Counted from the stretch's first letter, positions 10,270-19,895 are shown. The stretch is 64,000 nucleotides of DNA from Prochlorococcus sp. scB243_495K23 (GCA_000635495.1 JFLW01000084.1:1-64000), one strand, 5' to 3'. Notes: generated by a model from the letters alone, not told the origin. A program made the numbers and translations.

Positions 10270-10848
10270 ATGAGTATAAAAGCAATCGAATGTCCTGATG
10301 GAGTTTGTCACAGTCATCATGGTGGACATGCTGTTCCAAGGCAGGCTATGCAGAAAAATCTAGAAAAGCATGGTAAAGACTGGTGCGAGAAATTAGCAGA
10401 GAGAATTTATGAAATGTCAGTTGATACTTATTCACAGACAGTCATGCCCAGTCTACACTCAGCAGGCTGGCAAAGAAGACATCTAGATTGGGAATTTAAG
10501 CTGGCAGAAAATGATTCTGAACCTGATGAAGCTCTTGTTGAAGGAATTATTAATGCCACAGAAAGCTTTCTAAGGAGTAGTGAGGTTCATCGATTATTTA
10601 TTCAAGAATTAGTTCAGGGCACATTCGAGGAAGCAAATGATAAAAAAATAATTTCTAAAGCAATAAAATCTATAATTGAAGAAGAAATTGTTAGTTCACT
10701 TAGAGAAAAGAAAGAAACTCTTTTAAAGAAAATATCCGCAAAATTAATATCAGAAGAAAAAGTTAGCGAGGAACTTGCAATAAATTCAGCTAAAGAGGGT
10801 TTTGAGGAAGTTGAAAGGCTACTTGCAAATCACAGCGAGGCCGTCTAA
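10270..10848 (+). CDS. Conserved cyanobacterial protein of unknown function with Cys/His-rich N-terminus
   Basis: I do not recognise a characterised family, although the sequence looks like a protein conserved in picocyanobacteria. It has 192 residues. The first 30 include CPDGVCHSHHGGH, two cysteines and four histidines within 13 residues, suggesting metal binding. The remainder is helical and charged, with KRx-rich predicted coiled stretches (KKETLLKKISAKLI). It is soluble with no signal peptide. It is divergent from pntAA and may share its regulatory region; no functional link is proven. Confidence 0.75.
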   Translation: MSIKAIECPDGVCHSHHGGHAVPRQAMQKNLEKHGKDWCEKLAERIYEMSVDTYSQTVMPSLHSAGWQRRHLDWEFKLAENDSEPDEALVEGIINATESFLRSSEVHRLFIQELVQGTFEEANDKKIISKAIKSIIEEEIVSSLREKKETLLKKISAKLISEEKVSEELAINSAKEGFEEVERLLANHSEAV

Positions 10849-11002
10849 CTCTATTTCTTTATATTTTATTTATAATTCACCCAAAAACTGGCCCAAATAT
10901 AAATTAAAGATTAAATTATTGTTTGGAAGTACAAAGTTGTAACTTATTAGACAATACATAGGTTCTCTGATGTGTTTATCTATATACAACTTAAATCTTT
11001 CA

Positions 11003-11227
11003 ATGGACAATTTCATTAGGAAAAGGATCGACATAGCGACCTGTTGGGCAACCAATAGAATTTCTGCAATGGACACTTTAGAAAGGTATGAAGACAGTTA
11101 TGCAATAGCAGAAGAATTTAGAGAGTGGATATTACATATTGGAGAAAAGAACGAAAATTTAAAAGATTCTGTTTTAAACTTCCCAAAGGAATTAAAAAAG
11201 TTATTAGACCAAAAAGTCAACGACTGA
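11003..11227 (+). CDS. Small conserved protein of unknown function
   Basis: About 74 residues from ATG 11003 (MDNFIRKRIDIATCWATN). An in-frame ATG at 10970 would add 11 residues, but the hydrophobic extension looks less protein-like; an AGGT lies just upstream of 10970, so the start is uncertain. The body is helical and acidic/basic (LERYEDSYAIAEEFREW). No family is recognised. A small gene on the same strand as NTRC, separated from it by 79 nt. Confidence 0.6.
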   Translation: MDNFIRKRIDIATCWATNRISAMDTLERYEDSYAIAEEFREWILHIGEKNENLKDSVLNFPKELKKLLDQKVND

Positions 11228-11306
11228 GTAATAAATCTATCGAGTGAAATCCGCCCTACATTGTTTGGGTTTGTTTATTATTATAAATAGTGAAATTAGC
11301 AAATAA

Positions 11307-12683
11307 ATGGAAAATAAAGAGAAGATTTCAAACGTAGAAAATGTTGTAATTATAGGTTCGGGGCCTGCAGGTTACACCGCTGCAATATATGCCGCACGAG
11401 CAAATCTTCAACCATTGCTCGTTACAGGATTTAATTCTGGTGGAATTCCTGGTGGCCAATTAATGACTACAACATTTGTTGAAAATTATCCAGGTTTTCC
11501 AGATGGTGTACTTGGTCCTGAATTAATGGATCTAATGAAAGCTCAAGCCGAAAGATGGGGTACTAATTTATACGAAAGTGATGTTGTCTCAATAAATACT
11601 GATTCACATCCCTTTGAATTAAAAACTTTAGAAGGAACTATAAAATCTAACTCAATTATTATTGCAACTGGAGCAAGTGCAAATAGATTAGGCGTGATAA
11701 ATGAAGATAAATTCTGGAGTAAAGGAATAAGTGCTTGTGCAATATGTGATGGAGCGACCCCACAATTTAGAGGTGAAGAATTAGCAGTTATTGGAGGGGG
11801 CGACTCTGCATGTGAAGAAGCAGCATATCTCACAAAGTATGGAAGCAAAGTGCATTTGATTGTTAGATCAGAAAAATTAAGGGCTAGCGCAGCAATGGTA
11901 GATAGAGTAAAAGCTAATCCAAAGATAGAAATTCATTGGAACACAAAAGTTAATAAAGCGGATGGCTCTCAATGGCTTGAGAAAATAGAAACTATTCACT
12001 CCCTAGAAGGTAAAGGGGAAATCAATATAAAAGGTCTTTTTTACGCGATAGGGCACACACCAAATACGAAGTTCTTAGGTAACAAAATTGATTTAGATAA
12101 TAAAGGATATATTGCTTGCAAATCAGGAAGGCCAGAAACATCTATTGAAGGCATCTTCGCAGCAGGAGACGTTGTCGATTCTGAGTGGAGACAAGGAGTT
12201 ACCGCTGCAGGAACTGGGTGCATGGCAGCATTAGCTACCGAAAGGTGGCTAGCCGAGAAAAACTTAGCAAAAACTATAGTCAGAGAAACACCAGAACCAG
12301 AAAAAAAACTTAATTCATCAGATTTTAATGAAGAAGAAGTTAATGAAGATACTTTCGATTCAAATTCTGAATGGCAAAAAGGGAGTTATGCATTAAGGAA
12401 ACTCTATCACGAGAGTAAAAAACCTATCTTAGTAATTTTTAGTTCTCCAAGTTGCGGCCCATGTCATGTTCTAAAACCTCAGTTAAAAAGGGTAATTAAA
12501 GAACTTGATGGTGCAGTTCTTGGCGTTGAAATAGATATTGACAAAGATCAAGATATTGCAAAACAAGCTGGTATTAATGGCACACCAACAGTTCAACTTT
12601 TTAAAGAAAAATTATTAATAAAACAATGGCAAGGTGTTAAACAAAGAAGTGAGTTTAAAGAAGCGATAAAAAATATTATCTAA
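11307..12683 (+). CDS. trxB: NADPH-thioredoxin reductase with C-terminal thioredoxin domain (NTRC type)
   Basis: A 458-residue fusion. Residues 1-325 form thioredoxin reductase: FAD motif GSGPAGYTAAIYAARA, redox pair CAICDG, NADPH motif VIGGGDSACEEA and the FAD-binding AAGDVVDSEWRQ. An acidic linker (about 326-350) joins a thioredoxin domain with the WCGPC-like site SCGPC (about 385). This is the NTRC architecture known from plants and many cyanobacteria, which reduces 2-Cys peroxiredoxins and regulatory targets with NADPH in the dark. Tail-to-tail with the IF-1-like gene 9 nt away. Confidence 0.95.
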   Translation: MENKEKISNVENVVIIGSGPAGYTAAIYAARANLQPLLVTGFNSGGIPGGQLMTTTFVENYPGFPDGVLGPELMDLMKAQAERWGTNLYESDVVSINTDSHPFELKTLEGTIKSNSIIIATGASANRLGVINEDKFWSKGISACAICDGATPQFRGEELAVIGGGDSACEEAAYLTKYGSKVHLIVRSEKLRASAAMVDRVKANPKIEIHWNTKVNKADGSQWLEKIETIHSLEGKGEINIKGLFYAIGHTPNTKFLGNKIDLDNKGYIACKSGRPETSIEGIFAAGDVVDSEWRQGVTAAGTGCMAALATERWLAEKNLAKTIVRETPEPEKKLNSSDFNEEEVNEDTFDSNSEWQKGSYALRKLYHESKKPILVIFSSPSCGPCHVLKPQLKRVIKELDGAVLGVEIDIDKDQDIAKQAGINGTPTVQLFKEKLLIKQWQGVKQRSEFKEAIKNII

Positions 12684-12692
12684 AGTAACTTT

Positions 12693-12959
12693 TTATTTAT
12701 TATTTCTCTTGGGATTATTTTTATTAGTAGAAGGTTTAGCATTGCCTGCATTCCTCTCTCTATAAGTTATCCTCCCTCTAGAAAGATCATAAGGACTTAT
12801 CTCAACTAACACTTTGTCTCCAGCTAATAATTTAATTCTAAATTTAGTCAATTTACCTGCAGCTCTACATAAACATTGATGTCCTTCAGGTTGTTCTAAG
12901 GTAACCAAATAAAATCCATTCCCCTGCTCTTTTTCTATTACACCTGAAGTTTCAATCAT
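12693..12959 (-). CDS. infA: Translation initiation factor IF-1-like protein (divergent paralogue)
   Basis: An S1/OB-fold protein of 88 residues. The C-terminal half carries the IF-1 pattern LLAGDKVLVEISPYDLSRGRITYR, matching the family. The N-terminal half (MIETSGVIEKEQGNGFYLVTLE) differs from the usual MAKED start, has a CLCR pair, and a basic Asn/Lys-rich tail (KNNPKRNNK) follows. The canonical infA of cyanobacteria lies in the ribosomal-protein cluster, so this is probably a second copy; the canonical one is not visible here. Confidence 0.82.
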   Translation of the reverse strand: MIETSGVIEKEQGNGFYLVTLEQPEGHQCLCRAAGKLTKFRIKLLAGDKVLVEISPYDLSRGRITYRERNAGNAKPSTNKNNPKRNNK

Positions 12960-13051
12960 TAATTAATCTTTTACTAAGTACATATTATCAGAAAAAGATT
13001 GGCCAAAATTGATTTAAAAAAAATTACATACCTAAAAATATGCAATTCAAT

Positions 13052-13264
13052 TCAAATTGAAAATTTAATTTCATTAATTATTTGAAGTTGTCCATAGTAA
13101 AAATTTGCTTTCGCAATTTTTTCAGAATCTTCTAATTGATCAAAAAAAACAAACCCAAGGCTTTCCCATAATGAAGATCCGCAAACATTATTCAATTCAT
13201 TTTTTGCTTCTTTTGCAAAATTATCTAGTTTTCGTTCAAGGTTTTTAGACTTAGAGACAGACAT
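13052..13264 (-). CDS. Small conserved hypothetical protein
   Basis: Seventy residues, charged at the N-terminus (SKSKNLERKLDNFAKEAK) with a more hydrophobic centre (SLWESLGFVFFDQL). No recognised domain, signal peptide or membrane segment. The gene lies in its own interval between the IF-1-like gene and ycf39, all on the minus strand, with short AT-rich spacers. Unknown function. Confidence 0.65.
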   Translation of the reverse strand: MSVSKSKNLERKLDNFAKEAKNELNNVCGSSLWESLGFVFFDQLEDSEKIAKANFYYGQLQIINEIKFSI

Positions 13265-13319
13265 AGGTCAATAATATTAATATAGTACAAATATACTATC
13301 TAATTCTAAAATTGCAATA

Positions 13320-14282
13320 TTAAAAAGGTAATCTCTTTTTTTCTTCAATATTAAGATCTGCTTCCATTTCCCTTAATCTTTTAAGTATTTGTTGATAATA
13401 CTCCTTTATATAACTCTCTAGTGAGGTCATATCTTCTTTTTTAACTTCCAATATTTCGTAAGTTTTGCTCATGTCAGCATCTAATGATTCACCACTACTA
13501 GTTACTTCAGCAAAAGCCAATCGCTCAGCAACATTAAGAGAATCTTGGAAAAAGGAAACTACTTTTTGAGTGACACTGATAAGGAAGGGGGAAACTCTAA
13601 AAATTTTCGCCTTTTTTTCACTAAATTTTTCACATAAAGATATAACTTCATTTGAATCCCATGCTTTGGGACCTACTAATGGCAATGATGTTCTGTGAGT
13701 TTTTGGATTATTTACTGCTGCTACAACAACTTTCGCCATATCTTGTGTATTCATATAAGCAATTTTAGTTGGAGTCCCACTCATCCACACTGCTTGACTA
13801 TCCAAGATTGGGATTGCGAATTGACCAATAACTCCTTGCATAAAAGCCGCACATTTGAAAATTGTATAGTCTAAATCAGATTTTTCAAGAAGTTTTTCAG
13901 TGCAAAATTTAATGTCCATTAAAGGAACATTTCTAAACTTTTCTGTTAGGAGGATAGAAAGGAATATTACCCTTTTTACGTTTAAAGATTCGCAAGCATT
14001 GAATAAGTTAAGTTTTCCATCCCAATCAATTTCATAAATACTTTTAGGATCATCTGGCCTACTAGTCGCTGCATCAATAACTACTTCAATATCTTGCAAT
14101 GCATATTCGATATCAGAAGAATTTAATAAATTACCTTTTGTTAGCTCACAACCCCATTCTTGTAGAAAGGAAGCTTTTCTTGGATTTCTTACAAAGCATC
14201 TTACTTCATGTCCCTCTTCTATAGCTTGCTTTGCTATTTGTCTACCAAGTGTCCCTGTTGCTCCTACTAAAAGAATCTTCAT
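13320..14282 (-). CDS. ycf39: NAD(P)-binding photosystem II assembly factor Ycf39 (NmrA-like)
   Basis: Atypical short-chain dehydrogenase of 320 residues with the N-terminal dinucleotide fold VGATGTLGRQIAKQAIEEGH and CFVRNPRKA. Its length and neighbourhood fit Ycf39/HCF244, which assists D1 synthesis and chlorophyll delivery to photosystem II reaction centres in cyanobacteria and plastids. It lies 57 nt downstream of petM on the same strand, near other photosynthesis genes, which supports the call. Confidence 0.9.
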   Translation of the reverse strand: MKILLVGATGTLGRQIAKQAIEEGHEVRCFVRNPRKASFLQEWGCELTKGNLLNSSDIEYALQDIEVVIDAATSRPDDPKSIYEIDWDGKLNLFNACESLNVKRVIFLSILLTEKFRNVPLMDIKFCTEKLLEKSDLDYTIFKCAAFMQGVIGQFAIPILDSQAVWMSGTPTKIAYMNTQDMAKVVVAAVNNPKTHRTSLPLVGPKAWDSNEVISLCEKFSEKKAKIFRVSPFLISVTQKVVSFFQDSLNVAERLAFAEVTSSGESLDADMSKTYEILEVKKEDMTSLESYIKEYYQQILKRLREMEADLNIEEKKRLPF

Positions 14283-14339
14283 ACTTAAGATTTACTTAAC
14301 TTTAAGACCATAACTCAAATTGTGATGTATCCGTGAGAA

Positions 14340-14438
14340 TCAGTCTCCCTGAAACTTTAATAACAAAGCACCACCAACCAATCCTATTGGTATCAGTATC
14401 CAAAAAACTGCTGCAATACTAAAAATTTCTTTAGCCAT
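14340..14438 (-). CDS. petM: Cytochrome b6f complex subunit VII
   Basis: A 32-residue single-span membrane protein, [16 protein letters not shown] at the start and LLLKFQGD at the end, matching PetM. The stop codon TGA is the reverse complement of 14340-14342. PetM is a small peripheral helix of cytochrome b6f that supports complex stability and electron flow. Placement just upstream of ycf39 on the same strand is consistent. Confidence 0.93.
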
Positions 14439-14532
14439 AGTAAAATTGAATGATTACTATAATTTACATTCAAAATACATTTATTTGTTAAAAATGTAGA
14501 TAATTCAAATATCTTGAAAATTTTTTGAATAT

Positions 14533-15474
14533 ATGAATAATAGTTTTAAAGAAAAATTAAACATTCCTAATTACTGGAATTGGAATGGTTTTAAAATTTG
14601 TTGGAGTGTTACAGGCGAAGAAAATGAGATTCCAATTATCTTTCTCCATGGATTTGGAGCAAGTCGAAAACATTGGAGAAACAATTTAGAGTATTTTGCG
14701 AAAAAGAATTTTGCCTCTTATTCTTTGGATTTAATAGGATTTGGGGATTCAGATCAACCTGGGATTAGACAAATTGGAAAATTAAATAATGAGATTTGGT
14801 GTGATCAAGTGAAAGACTTTATTACACAGGTAATAAGACCAAAGAATTCTGGGAAAGTAATTCTTATTGGCAATTCACTTGGATCACTAGTTGCTTTAAC
14901 ATGTGCTGTTTCATTAGAGGATCAGATTGCAACAGTTATTGCATCGCCTTTGCCAGATCAAATTCAAGATAATAAAAAGTCCATAACAAAAAAATCATCA
15001 ATTAAGAAATTTCAAGATAGATTCATAACAATATTTTTTTTGTTTTTCCCTTTGGAGATTATTTTATTTTTAATAACTAAATTAGGGTTTATTAAACTGG
15101 GACTAAATTCTGCCTATTTTAAAAAAGATAATATTGATCGCGAACTAATAGATTTGGTAACAAAACCAGTTTTAAGGAGAACTTCAGCTAGATCATTAAG
15201 AGCAATGTGTATTGGAATGTCTTCTAGAGATGAAAAATTTAAATCTTCTTACCTTTTGAGAAAACTTAGCGCCTCAAAAAAAGTTCCTTTTTTATTAATT
15301 TGGGGCGAAAAAGATAATTTCATACCTTTGTTTGTTGGTAAAAAGATTGCAAATTTCCATAGATGGGTAAAATTAAAAATAGTATCCAATTCAGGGCATT
15401 GTATCCATGATGAAGACCCTTCAGTATTCAATAGAATTTCTTATGAATGGATTAGAGATTTAAAAACCTTTTAA
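14533..15474 (+). CDS. Alpha/beta hydrolase of unknown substrate
   Basis: Predicted hydrolase of 313 residues with a complete triad: HGFGASRKHW near the N-terminus, nucleophile elbow GNSLGS (about 118), acid WGEKDNFIP and histidine in SGHCIHDEDP. A hydrophobic segment (IFFLFFPLEIILFLITKLG, about 165-185) suggests membrane association of the cap. Cyanobacterial members are often described as possible chlorophyll-related or esterase proteins; I cannot assign a substrate. It ends 3 nt before ilvH, so the two are probably co-transcribed. Confidence 0.82.
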   Translation: MNNSFKEKLNIPNYWNWNGFKICWSVTGEENEIPIIFLHGFGASRKHWRNNLEYFAKKNFASYSLDLIGFGDSDQPGIRQIGKLNNEIWCDQVKDFITQVIRPKNSGKVILIGNSLGSLVALTCAVSLEDQIATVIASPLPDQIQDNKKSITKKSSIKKFQDRFITIFFLFFPLEIILFLITKLGFIKLGLNSAYFKKDNIDRELIDLVTKPVLRRTSARSLRAMCIGMSSRDEKFKSSYLLRKLSASKKVPFLLIWGEKDNFIPLFVGKKIANFHRWVKLKIVSNSGHCIHDEDPSVFNRISYEWIRDLKTF

Positions 15475-15477
15475 AAT

Positions 15478-16002
15478 ATGAAACATACATTATCAGTTCT
15501 TGTAGAAGATGAATCTGGAGCCTTGAGTAGAATCTCAGGTCTCTTCGCCAGAAGGGGGTTCAACATAGATAGCCTTGCAGTAGGACCTGCAGAATCTAAA
15601 GGGATTTCAAGGTTAACAATGGTAGTAGAGGGTGATGATGAAACTCTTCAACAAATGACTAAGCAACTTAATAAGTTATTTAATGTTCTGGGAGTGGTAG
15701 ATTTTACTAATCTCGCAGCTGTTGAAAGGGAATTGATGTTACTAAAAGTTTCATCGAAAGAAGATACTAGGAGTAATATCCTTGATATAGTACAGATCTT
15801 CCGTGCAAAAGTTGTTGATGTATCAGATATGGCCTTAACTCTCGAGGTAGTTGGAGATCCTGGGAAGTTAGTTGCTCTAGAGAAATTACTCGAGCCATAC
15901 GGCATCCTTGAAATAGCGAGGACTGGTAAGGTAGCTCTTAAACGCTCTTCAGGAGTTAATACAGAAATGTTGAAAATAAATAAATATTCTCTAGAAATTT
16001 AA
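15478..16002 (+). CDS. ilvH: Acetolactate synthase small (regulatory) subunit
   Basis: Regulatory subunit of acetohydroxyacid synthase, the first common step of branched-chain amino acid synthesis. The N-terminal ACT domain reads [20 protein letters not shown] then [11 protein letters not shown], the valine-binding site of the family. A second domain has REKxx-like [20 protein letters not shown]. Its 174 residues are typical. The stop overlaps the convergent cyclophilin gene by 4 nt. The catalytic subunit gene is not in this window. Confidence 0.95.
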   Translation: MKHTLSVLVEDESGALSRISGLFARRGFNIDSLAVGPAESKGISRLTMVVEGDDETLQQMTKQLNKLFNVLGVVDFTNLAAVERELMLLKVSSKEDTRSNILDIVQIFRAKVVDVSDMALTLEVVGDPGKLVALEKLLEPYGILEIARTGKVALKRSSGVNTEMLKINKYSLEI

Positions 16003-16610
16003 TTAGAAATCTGGACCGCCTTAATGTAGTCTTCTTTATTGATTTTTTCGAGTACGTCTAATCCTTTAATAATCTTTCCAAAAATCGAATATCTTCCATC
16101 TAGTTCTGGGATCTTATTCGTTACAAAAAAAAATTCAGTAGACGAAGACTTATCCTTACCGCTTTTAACCATAGCGATTGATCCACTCTCAAAAGTATTA
16201 ACTAAATTTACTGTTTCACTAGGATTTTTTATTTGATAGTTATATCTCGGTTTTACTTCTTCTTTGAATTTTATTTCTAAAGGTATTGTTGTACTTGTCT
16301 TATTCAGGTTTTGTTTTCGTTCTATATAAGATTTATCTTCTGGATTAACGCCGCCATGTATAAATCTCATTTGGGGATAGTTTATTATTTTATAAAATTT
16401 TTGATCTACATAAATATTATTTTCTATGTTTTCCAGAAAATTTGATGCTGTTACTGGGTTATCTTTACCAAATAATTTTACCGCAAAATCACCTTTTGAA
16501 GTTTTAAAATTAACTACTTTATTACTCTGAATACAACTAAATTTAAGTTTTTGGCAGTAATAATTTGGATCAATCTTACTTTTATAACTACAAGCTTGAA
16601 CCAAAAACAA
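15999..16610 (-). CDS. Cyclophilin-type peptidyl-prolyl isomerase, probable lipoprotein
   Basis: Cyclophilin fold: [41 protein letters not shown] and [17 protein letters not shown]. The usual catalytic arginine/FMIQGGD region is replaced by [16 protein letters not shown], so activity may be weak. The TTG start at 16610 gives only FLVQAC before the lipobox cysteine. In frame upstream are KNKNFLKTLSFIQV codons that complete a lipoprotein signal peptide, beginning at an ATA (16655-16653) overlapping the ycf4 stop. The true start may therefore be ATA at 16655; see findings. Likely anchored in the periplasmic or thylakoid lumen membrane. Confidence 0.78.
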   Translation of the reverse strand: MFLVQACSYKSKIDPNYYCQKLKFSCIQSNKVVNFKTSKGDFAVKLFGKDNPVTASNFLENIENNIYVDQKFYKIINYPQMRFIHGGVNPEDKSYIERKQNLNKTSTTIPLEIKFKEEVKPRYNYQIKNPSETVNLVNTFESGSIAMVKSGKDKSSSTEFFFVTNKIPELDGRYSIFGKIIKGLDVLEKINKEDYIKAVQISN

Positions 16611-16651
16611 AACCTGTATAAAAGATAATGTTTTTAAAAAATTTTTGTTTT

Positions 16652-17209
16652 TTATTTTAGGCCCTCCAAATTAACATCTAAAAATTTAGCTAGACGAGCA
16701 CCTTCTTCTTCAACCTGAAGCAGTGGTTTTAGTTCACCCGCACCACTTAAAGGGAGAGGTTTTTTTCTACCTTTTAATACTAGAGCAATTCTTCTTCTAG
16801 GATTAAATCCCTCACTTATATCCAACTTAACAGATTTAATTTCATCAAAATTTAATTTAACTTCAACATCTTTAAATAATCCCTTTCTTTTTATTTCTAC
16901 AGATTTTGAGGATTTATCAAAATAATTACTTCCTGAACCAAAGTTTATGTAAACCAAATACCACAAGAAAAAATTTAATAAATTAGCTATTACTCCGTAT
17001 GCTCCCATTATTATTCCTTGAGGGATAAACAACAAAGTTGAAGGATTGCCTAAAGGTAATAAATCCCTTCCTGTGTAGCTAGATATAGAGGCCAAAAGAA
17101 AACCAATACCTCCTATAGTCAACATTCCTCCAATAATATAATTTGAAATTTTTCTTGATCCACCAATTTTTTGTTCGATTTTATCGAATGACGTGAGGTC
17201 TGAATTCAT
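16652..17209 (-). CDS. ycf4: Photosystem I assembly protein Ycf4
   Basis: A 185-residue thylakoid protein with two N-terminal membrane helices (ISNYIIGGMLTIGGIGFLLA and GIIMGAYGVIANLLNFFLWY) and a stromal C-terminal domain with GLFKDVEVKLNFDEIKSVKL and NPRRRIALVLKGRKKPLPL. This is the Ycf4 layout; the protein assists photosystem I assembly. Its stop TAA sits in the sequence AAAATAA, which overlaps the putative cyclophilin start. The gene is divergent from psbD, a common cyanobacterial arrangement. Confidence 0.95.
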   Translation of the reverse strand: MNSDLTSFDKIEQKIGGSRKISNYIIGGMLTIGGIGFLLASISSYTGRDLLPLGNPSTLLFIPQGIIMGAYGVIANLLNFFLWYLVYINFGSGSNYFDKSSKSVEIKRKGLFKDVEVKLNFDEIKSVKLDISEGFNPRRRIALVLKGRKKPLPLSGAGELKPLLQVEEEGARLAKFLDVNLEGLK

Positions 17210-17391
17210 TTTTATCTTTTTTTAGAGCCTAATTCAGATAATTTAACAAACTAAGGGAGTATTCTTACCTAATTTTTAATAAAAAAGTCAGGAAAGCTTT
17301 ACAAGGCATTTCAGATATAAAGATATTTCCCCACATTACTCTCAATCTTTGTTACAGTCACTGCGTATCCCGAAGCTAAAAACGATTTCTC

Positions 17392-18468
17392 ATGACGATC
17401 GCAGTTGGTAGCGCCCCACAAAGAGGATGGTTTGATGTCCTTGATGATTGGTTGAAGCGCGACCGCTTTGTATTTATTGGTTGGTCCGGACTACTTCTAC
17501 TTCCTTGTGCATATCTTGCTATAGGTGGTTGGTTCGTCGGAACAACATTTGTTACCTCTTGGTACACACATGGAGTTGCAAGCTCATACCTTGAAGGTTG
17601 TAACTTTTTAACAGCAGCTGTAAGTACCCCTGGTGATGCCATGGGACACAGTCTTCTATTTTTATGGGGTCCTGAAGCCCAAGGTAGTTTCGTAAGATGG
17701 CTACAGCTTGGTGGTCTTTGGAACTTCGTTGCATTACATGGAGTATTTGGCCTAATTGGTTTTATGCTTCGTCAGTTTGAAATTGCTGGCCTTGTTGGAA
17801 TTAGACCTTACAACGCTTTAGCATTTTCAGCAGTAATTGCAGTATTTACAAGTATTTTCCTTATCTATCCTTTAGGACAGCATAGTTGGTTCTTCGCACC
17901 TTCATTCGGTGTTGCAGCAATCTTCCGTTACATTCTGTTCATTCAAGGTTTTCACAATATTACTTTAAATCCATTCCACATGATGGGTGTTGCTGGAATT
18001 CTTGGTGGTGCTCTACTATGCGCTATCCATGGAGCTACAGTACAAAACACTTTGTATGAAGATACAAGTATTTACACAGATGGTAAGGTTCAAAGTTCAA
18101 CATTTAGAGCTTTTGACCCGACCCAAGAAGAAGAAACTTATTCAATGATTACAGCGAATAGATTCTGGAGTCAAATCTTCGGTATTGCTTTCTCAAACAA
18201 GCGTTTCTTACATTTCTTGATGCTATTTGTACCTGTTATGGGTATGTGGACATCTTCAATTGGTATTGTCGGCTTAGCACTAAACTTAAGAGCTTATGAT
18301 TTCGTAAGCCAAGAAATCCGTGCAGCAGAAGATCCAGAATTTGAAACTTTCTATACAAAAAATATACTTTTGAACGAAGGTATGCGAGCATGGATGTCTT
18401 CTGTGGATCAACCACACGAAAACTTTGTATTCCCTGAGGAGGTTCTTCCACGTGGAAACGCCCTTTAA
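17392..18468 (+). CDS. psbD: Photosystem II D2 protein
   Basis: Reaction-centre subunit D2, 358 residues, ending RGNAL. It shows the five-helix core with [20 protein letters not shown] (redox tyrosine/P680 region), [20 protein letters not shown] (special-pair and iron histidines) and [18 protein letters not shown]. The start ATG 17392 gives the classic [20 protein letters not shown]. The last codons overlap psbC by 17 nt in another frame. The 182-nt upstream gap to ycf4 should contain the promoter; I see no unambiguous -10/-35 pair. Confidence 0.99.
   Translation: MTIAVGSAPQRGWFDVLDDWLKRDRFVFIGWSGLLLLPCAYLAIGGWFVGTTFVTSWYTHGVASSYLEGCNFLTAAVSTPGDAMGHSLLFLWGPEAQGSFVRWLQLGGLWNFVALHGVFGLIGFMLRQFEIAGLVGIRPYNALAFSAVIAVFTSIFLIYPLGQHSWFFAPSFGVAAIFRYILFIQGFHNITLNPFHMMGVAGILGGALLCAIHGATVQNTLYEDTSIYTDGKVQSSTFRAFDPTQEEETYSMITANRFWSQIFGIAFSNKRFLHFLMLFVPVMGMWTSSIGIVGLALNLRAYDFVSQEIRAAEDPEFETFYTKNILLNEGMRAWMSSVDQPHENFVFPEEVLPRGNAL
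18436..18442 (+). promoter_or_regulatory. Shine-Dalgarno site for psbC inside psbD
   Basis: GAGGAGG lies within the end of psbD, 9 nt before GTG 18452. It decides the psbC start over the longer upstream TTG at 18425 and suggests translational coupling of D2 and CP43. Confidence 0.85.
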
Positions 18469-19834
18469 TAACTTATTAAGAGCTCCAAACCAAAGTATTG
18501 AGGAAACTGGTTATGCCTGGTATGTAGGTAACGCTAGATTAATCAATTTATCTGGACGTTTATTAGGAGCTCACATTGCTCACTCTGGACTTATAGTCTT
18601 TTGGGCGGGAGCAATGATGCTCTTTGAGGTTAATCATTTTACTTTTGATAAACCAATGTGGGAGCAAGGTTTAATTTGTATGCCACACGTCGCAATGTTT
18701 GGCTACGGAATAGGCCCTGGTGGTGAAGTTACTGATATCATGCCTTTCTTCCAAGCAGGCGTGGTTCATTTGATAGCTTCGGCTGTTCTTGGTTTTGGTG
18801 GTATTTACCATTCATTAGCAGGTCCAGAAAAACTTGAAGAAGATTTTCCATTTTTCTCTACTGATTGGAGAGATAAAAATCAAATGACAAATATCCTTGG
18901 TTATCATTTGATTGTTTTAGGTGTAGGTGCATTAGCATGGTCAGTTAACTGGTGTTTTATTGGCGGTGCATATGACACATGGGCACCTGGTGGTGGTGAA
19001 GTCAGACTTGTTAACCCAACTTTAGATCCAAGAGTTATACTTGGTTATCTATTCAGATCTCCATGGGGAGGAGCCGGTTCAATAATCGGTGTCAACTCCA
19101 TTGAAGATATTGTTGGTGGACACGTTTATGTGGGTATTACTGCAATTATTGGAGGAATATTCCATATCTTCACTAAACCCTTTGGTTGGGCAAGAAGAGC
19201 ATTCATCTGGAACGGTGAAGGACTACTAAGTTATGCTCTTGGTGGAATTTGCGTAGCAAGTTTCATTGCTTCAACATTCATTTGGTTTAACAACACTGCT
19301 TACCCTTCAGAATTTTATGGTCCAACAAATGCTGAAGCTTCGCAGGCTCAAAGCTTTACTTTCCTTGTGAGAGATCAAAGAATTGGAGCTAATGTAGGTT
19401 CAACAATGGGACCAACAGGTCTAGGTAAGTATCTCATGAGATCTCCTACTGGTGAAATTATATTTGGTGGTGAAACAATGAGATTTTGGGATTTCAGAGG
19501 TCCATGGTTAGAGCCTTTAAGAGGTCCTAATGGATTAAGCCTTGAGAAAATTCAAAATGATATTCAGCCTTGGCAGGTAAGAAGAGCTGCTGAATATATG
19601 ACTCATGCTCCTAACGCTTCTATCAACTCTGTTGGTGGAATCATTACAGAGCCAAATGCTGTTAACTTCGTTAACTTAAGACAATGGTTAGCCGCAGCTC
19701 AATTCTTCCTAGGATGGTTTACATTTATCGGTCATCTTTGGCATGCTGGACGTGCTAGAGCTGCCGCTGCTGGTTTCGAAAAAGGAATCGACAGAAAGAG
19801 TGAACCAGCTCTAGAAATGCCTGATCTAGATTAA
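18452..19834 (+). CDS. psbC: Photosystem II CP43 chlorophyll-binding protein
   Basis: Inner antenna of photosystem II, 460 residues from GTG 18452 (METPFNN). Six hydrophobic helices carry chlorophyll-ligating histidines. The large lumenal loop has [20 protein letters not shown], including the glutamate and arginine near the manganese cluster. It ends with [16 protein letters not shown]. The gene starts inside psbD; the overlap is conserved in cyanobacteria. A rho-independent terminator follows the stop by 16 nt, closing a psbDC operon. Confidence 0.98.
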   Translation: METPFNNLLRAPNQSIEETGYAWYVGNARLINLSGRLLGAHIAHSGLIVFWAGAMMLFEVNHFTFDKPMWEQGLICMPHVAMFGYGIGPGGEVTDIMPFFQAGVVHLIASAVLGFGGIYHSLAGPEKLEEDFPFFSTDWRDKNQMTNILGYHLIVLGVGALAWSVNWCFIGGAYDTWAPGGGEVRLVNPTLDPRVILGYLFRSPWGGAGSIIGVNSIEDIVGGHVYVGITAIIGGIFHIFTKPFGWARRAFIWNGEGLLSYALGGICVASFIASTFIWFNNTAYPSEFYGPTNAEASQAQSFTFLVRDQRIGANVGSTMGPTGLGKYLMRSPTGEIIFGGETMRFWDFRGPWLEPLRGPNGLSLEKIQNDIQPWQVRRAAEYMTHAPNASINSVGGIITEPNAVNFVNLRQWLAAAQFFLGWFTFIGHLWHAGRARAAAAGFEKGIDRKSEPALEMPDLD

Positions 19835-19850
19835 TTTCTATTTCATCTTA

Positions 19851-19884
19851 AAAAAAGCCCTATCTTTAGATGGGGTTTTTTTTT
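19851..19884 (+). terminator. Rho-independent terminator of psbDC
   Basis: A-run then CCCTATCT, a TT loop and AGATGGGG followed by a run of nine T. The stem has one T-G pair. Flanking A and T runs let it also act on the convergent maf transcript. Confidence 0.85.
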
Positions 19885-19895
19885 GCTTAATTTTA

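Noticed and set aside
10154-10339. 61-codon minus-strand frame at the 5' end of the Cys/His-rich gene
   Set aside because: It runs through the promoter gap and antisense to conserved coding sequence, with low-complexity translation.
17376-17642. 88-codon minus-strand frame opposite the psbD start
   Set aside because: Antisense to D2, whose protein sequence is strongly constrained; no independent evidence.
18425-18451. TTG start of psbC with nine extra residues
   Set aside because: GTG 18452 has GAGGAGG at good spacing and matches the accepted CP43 start.
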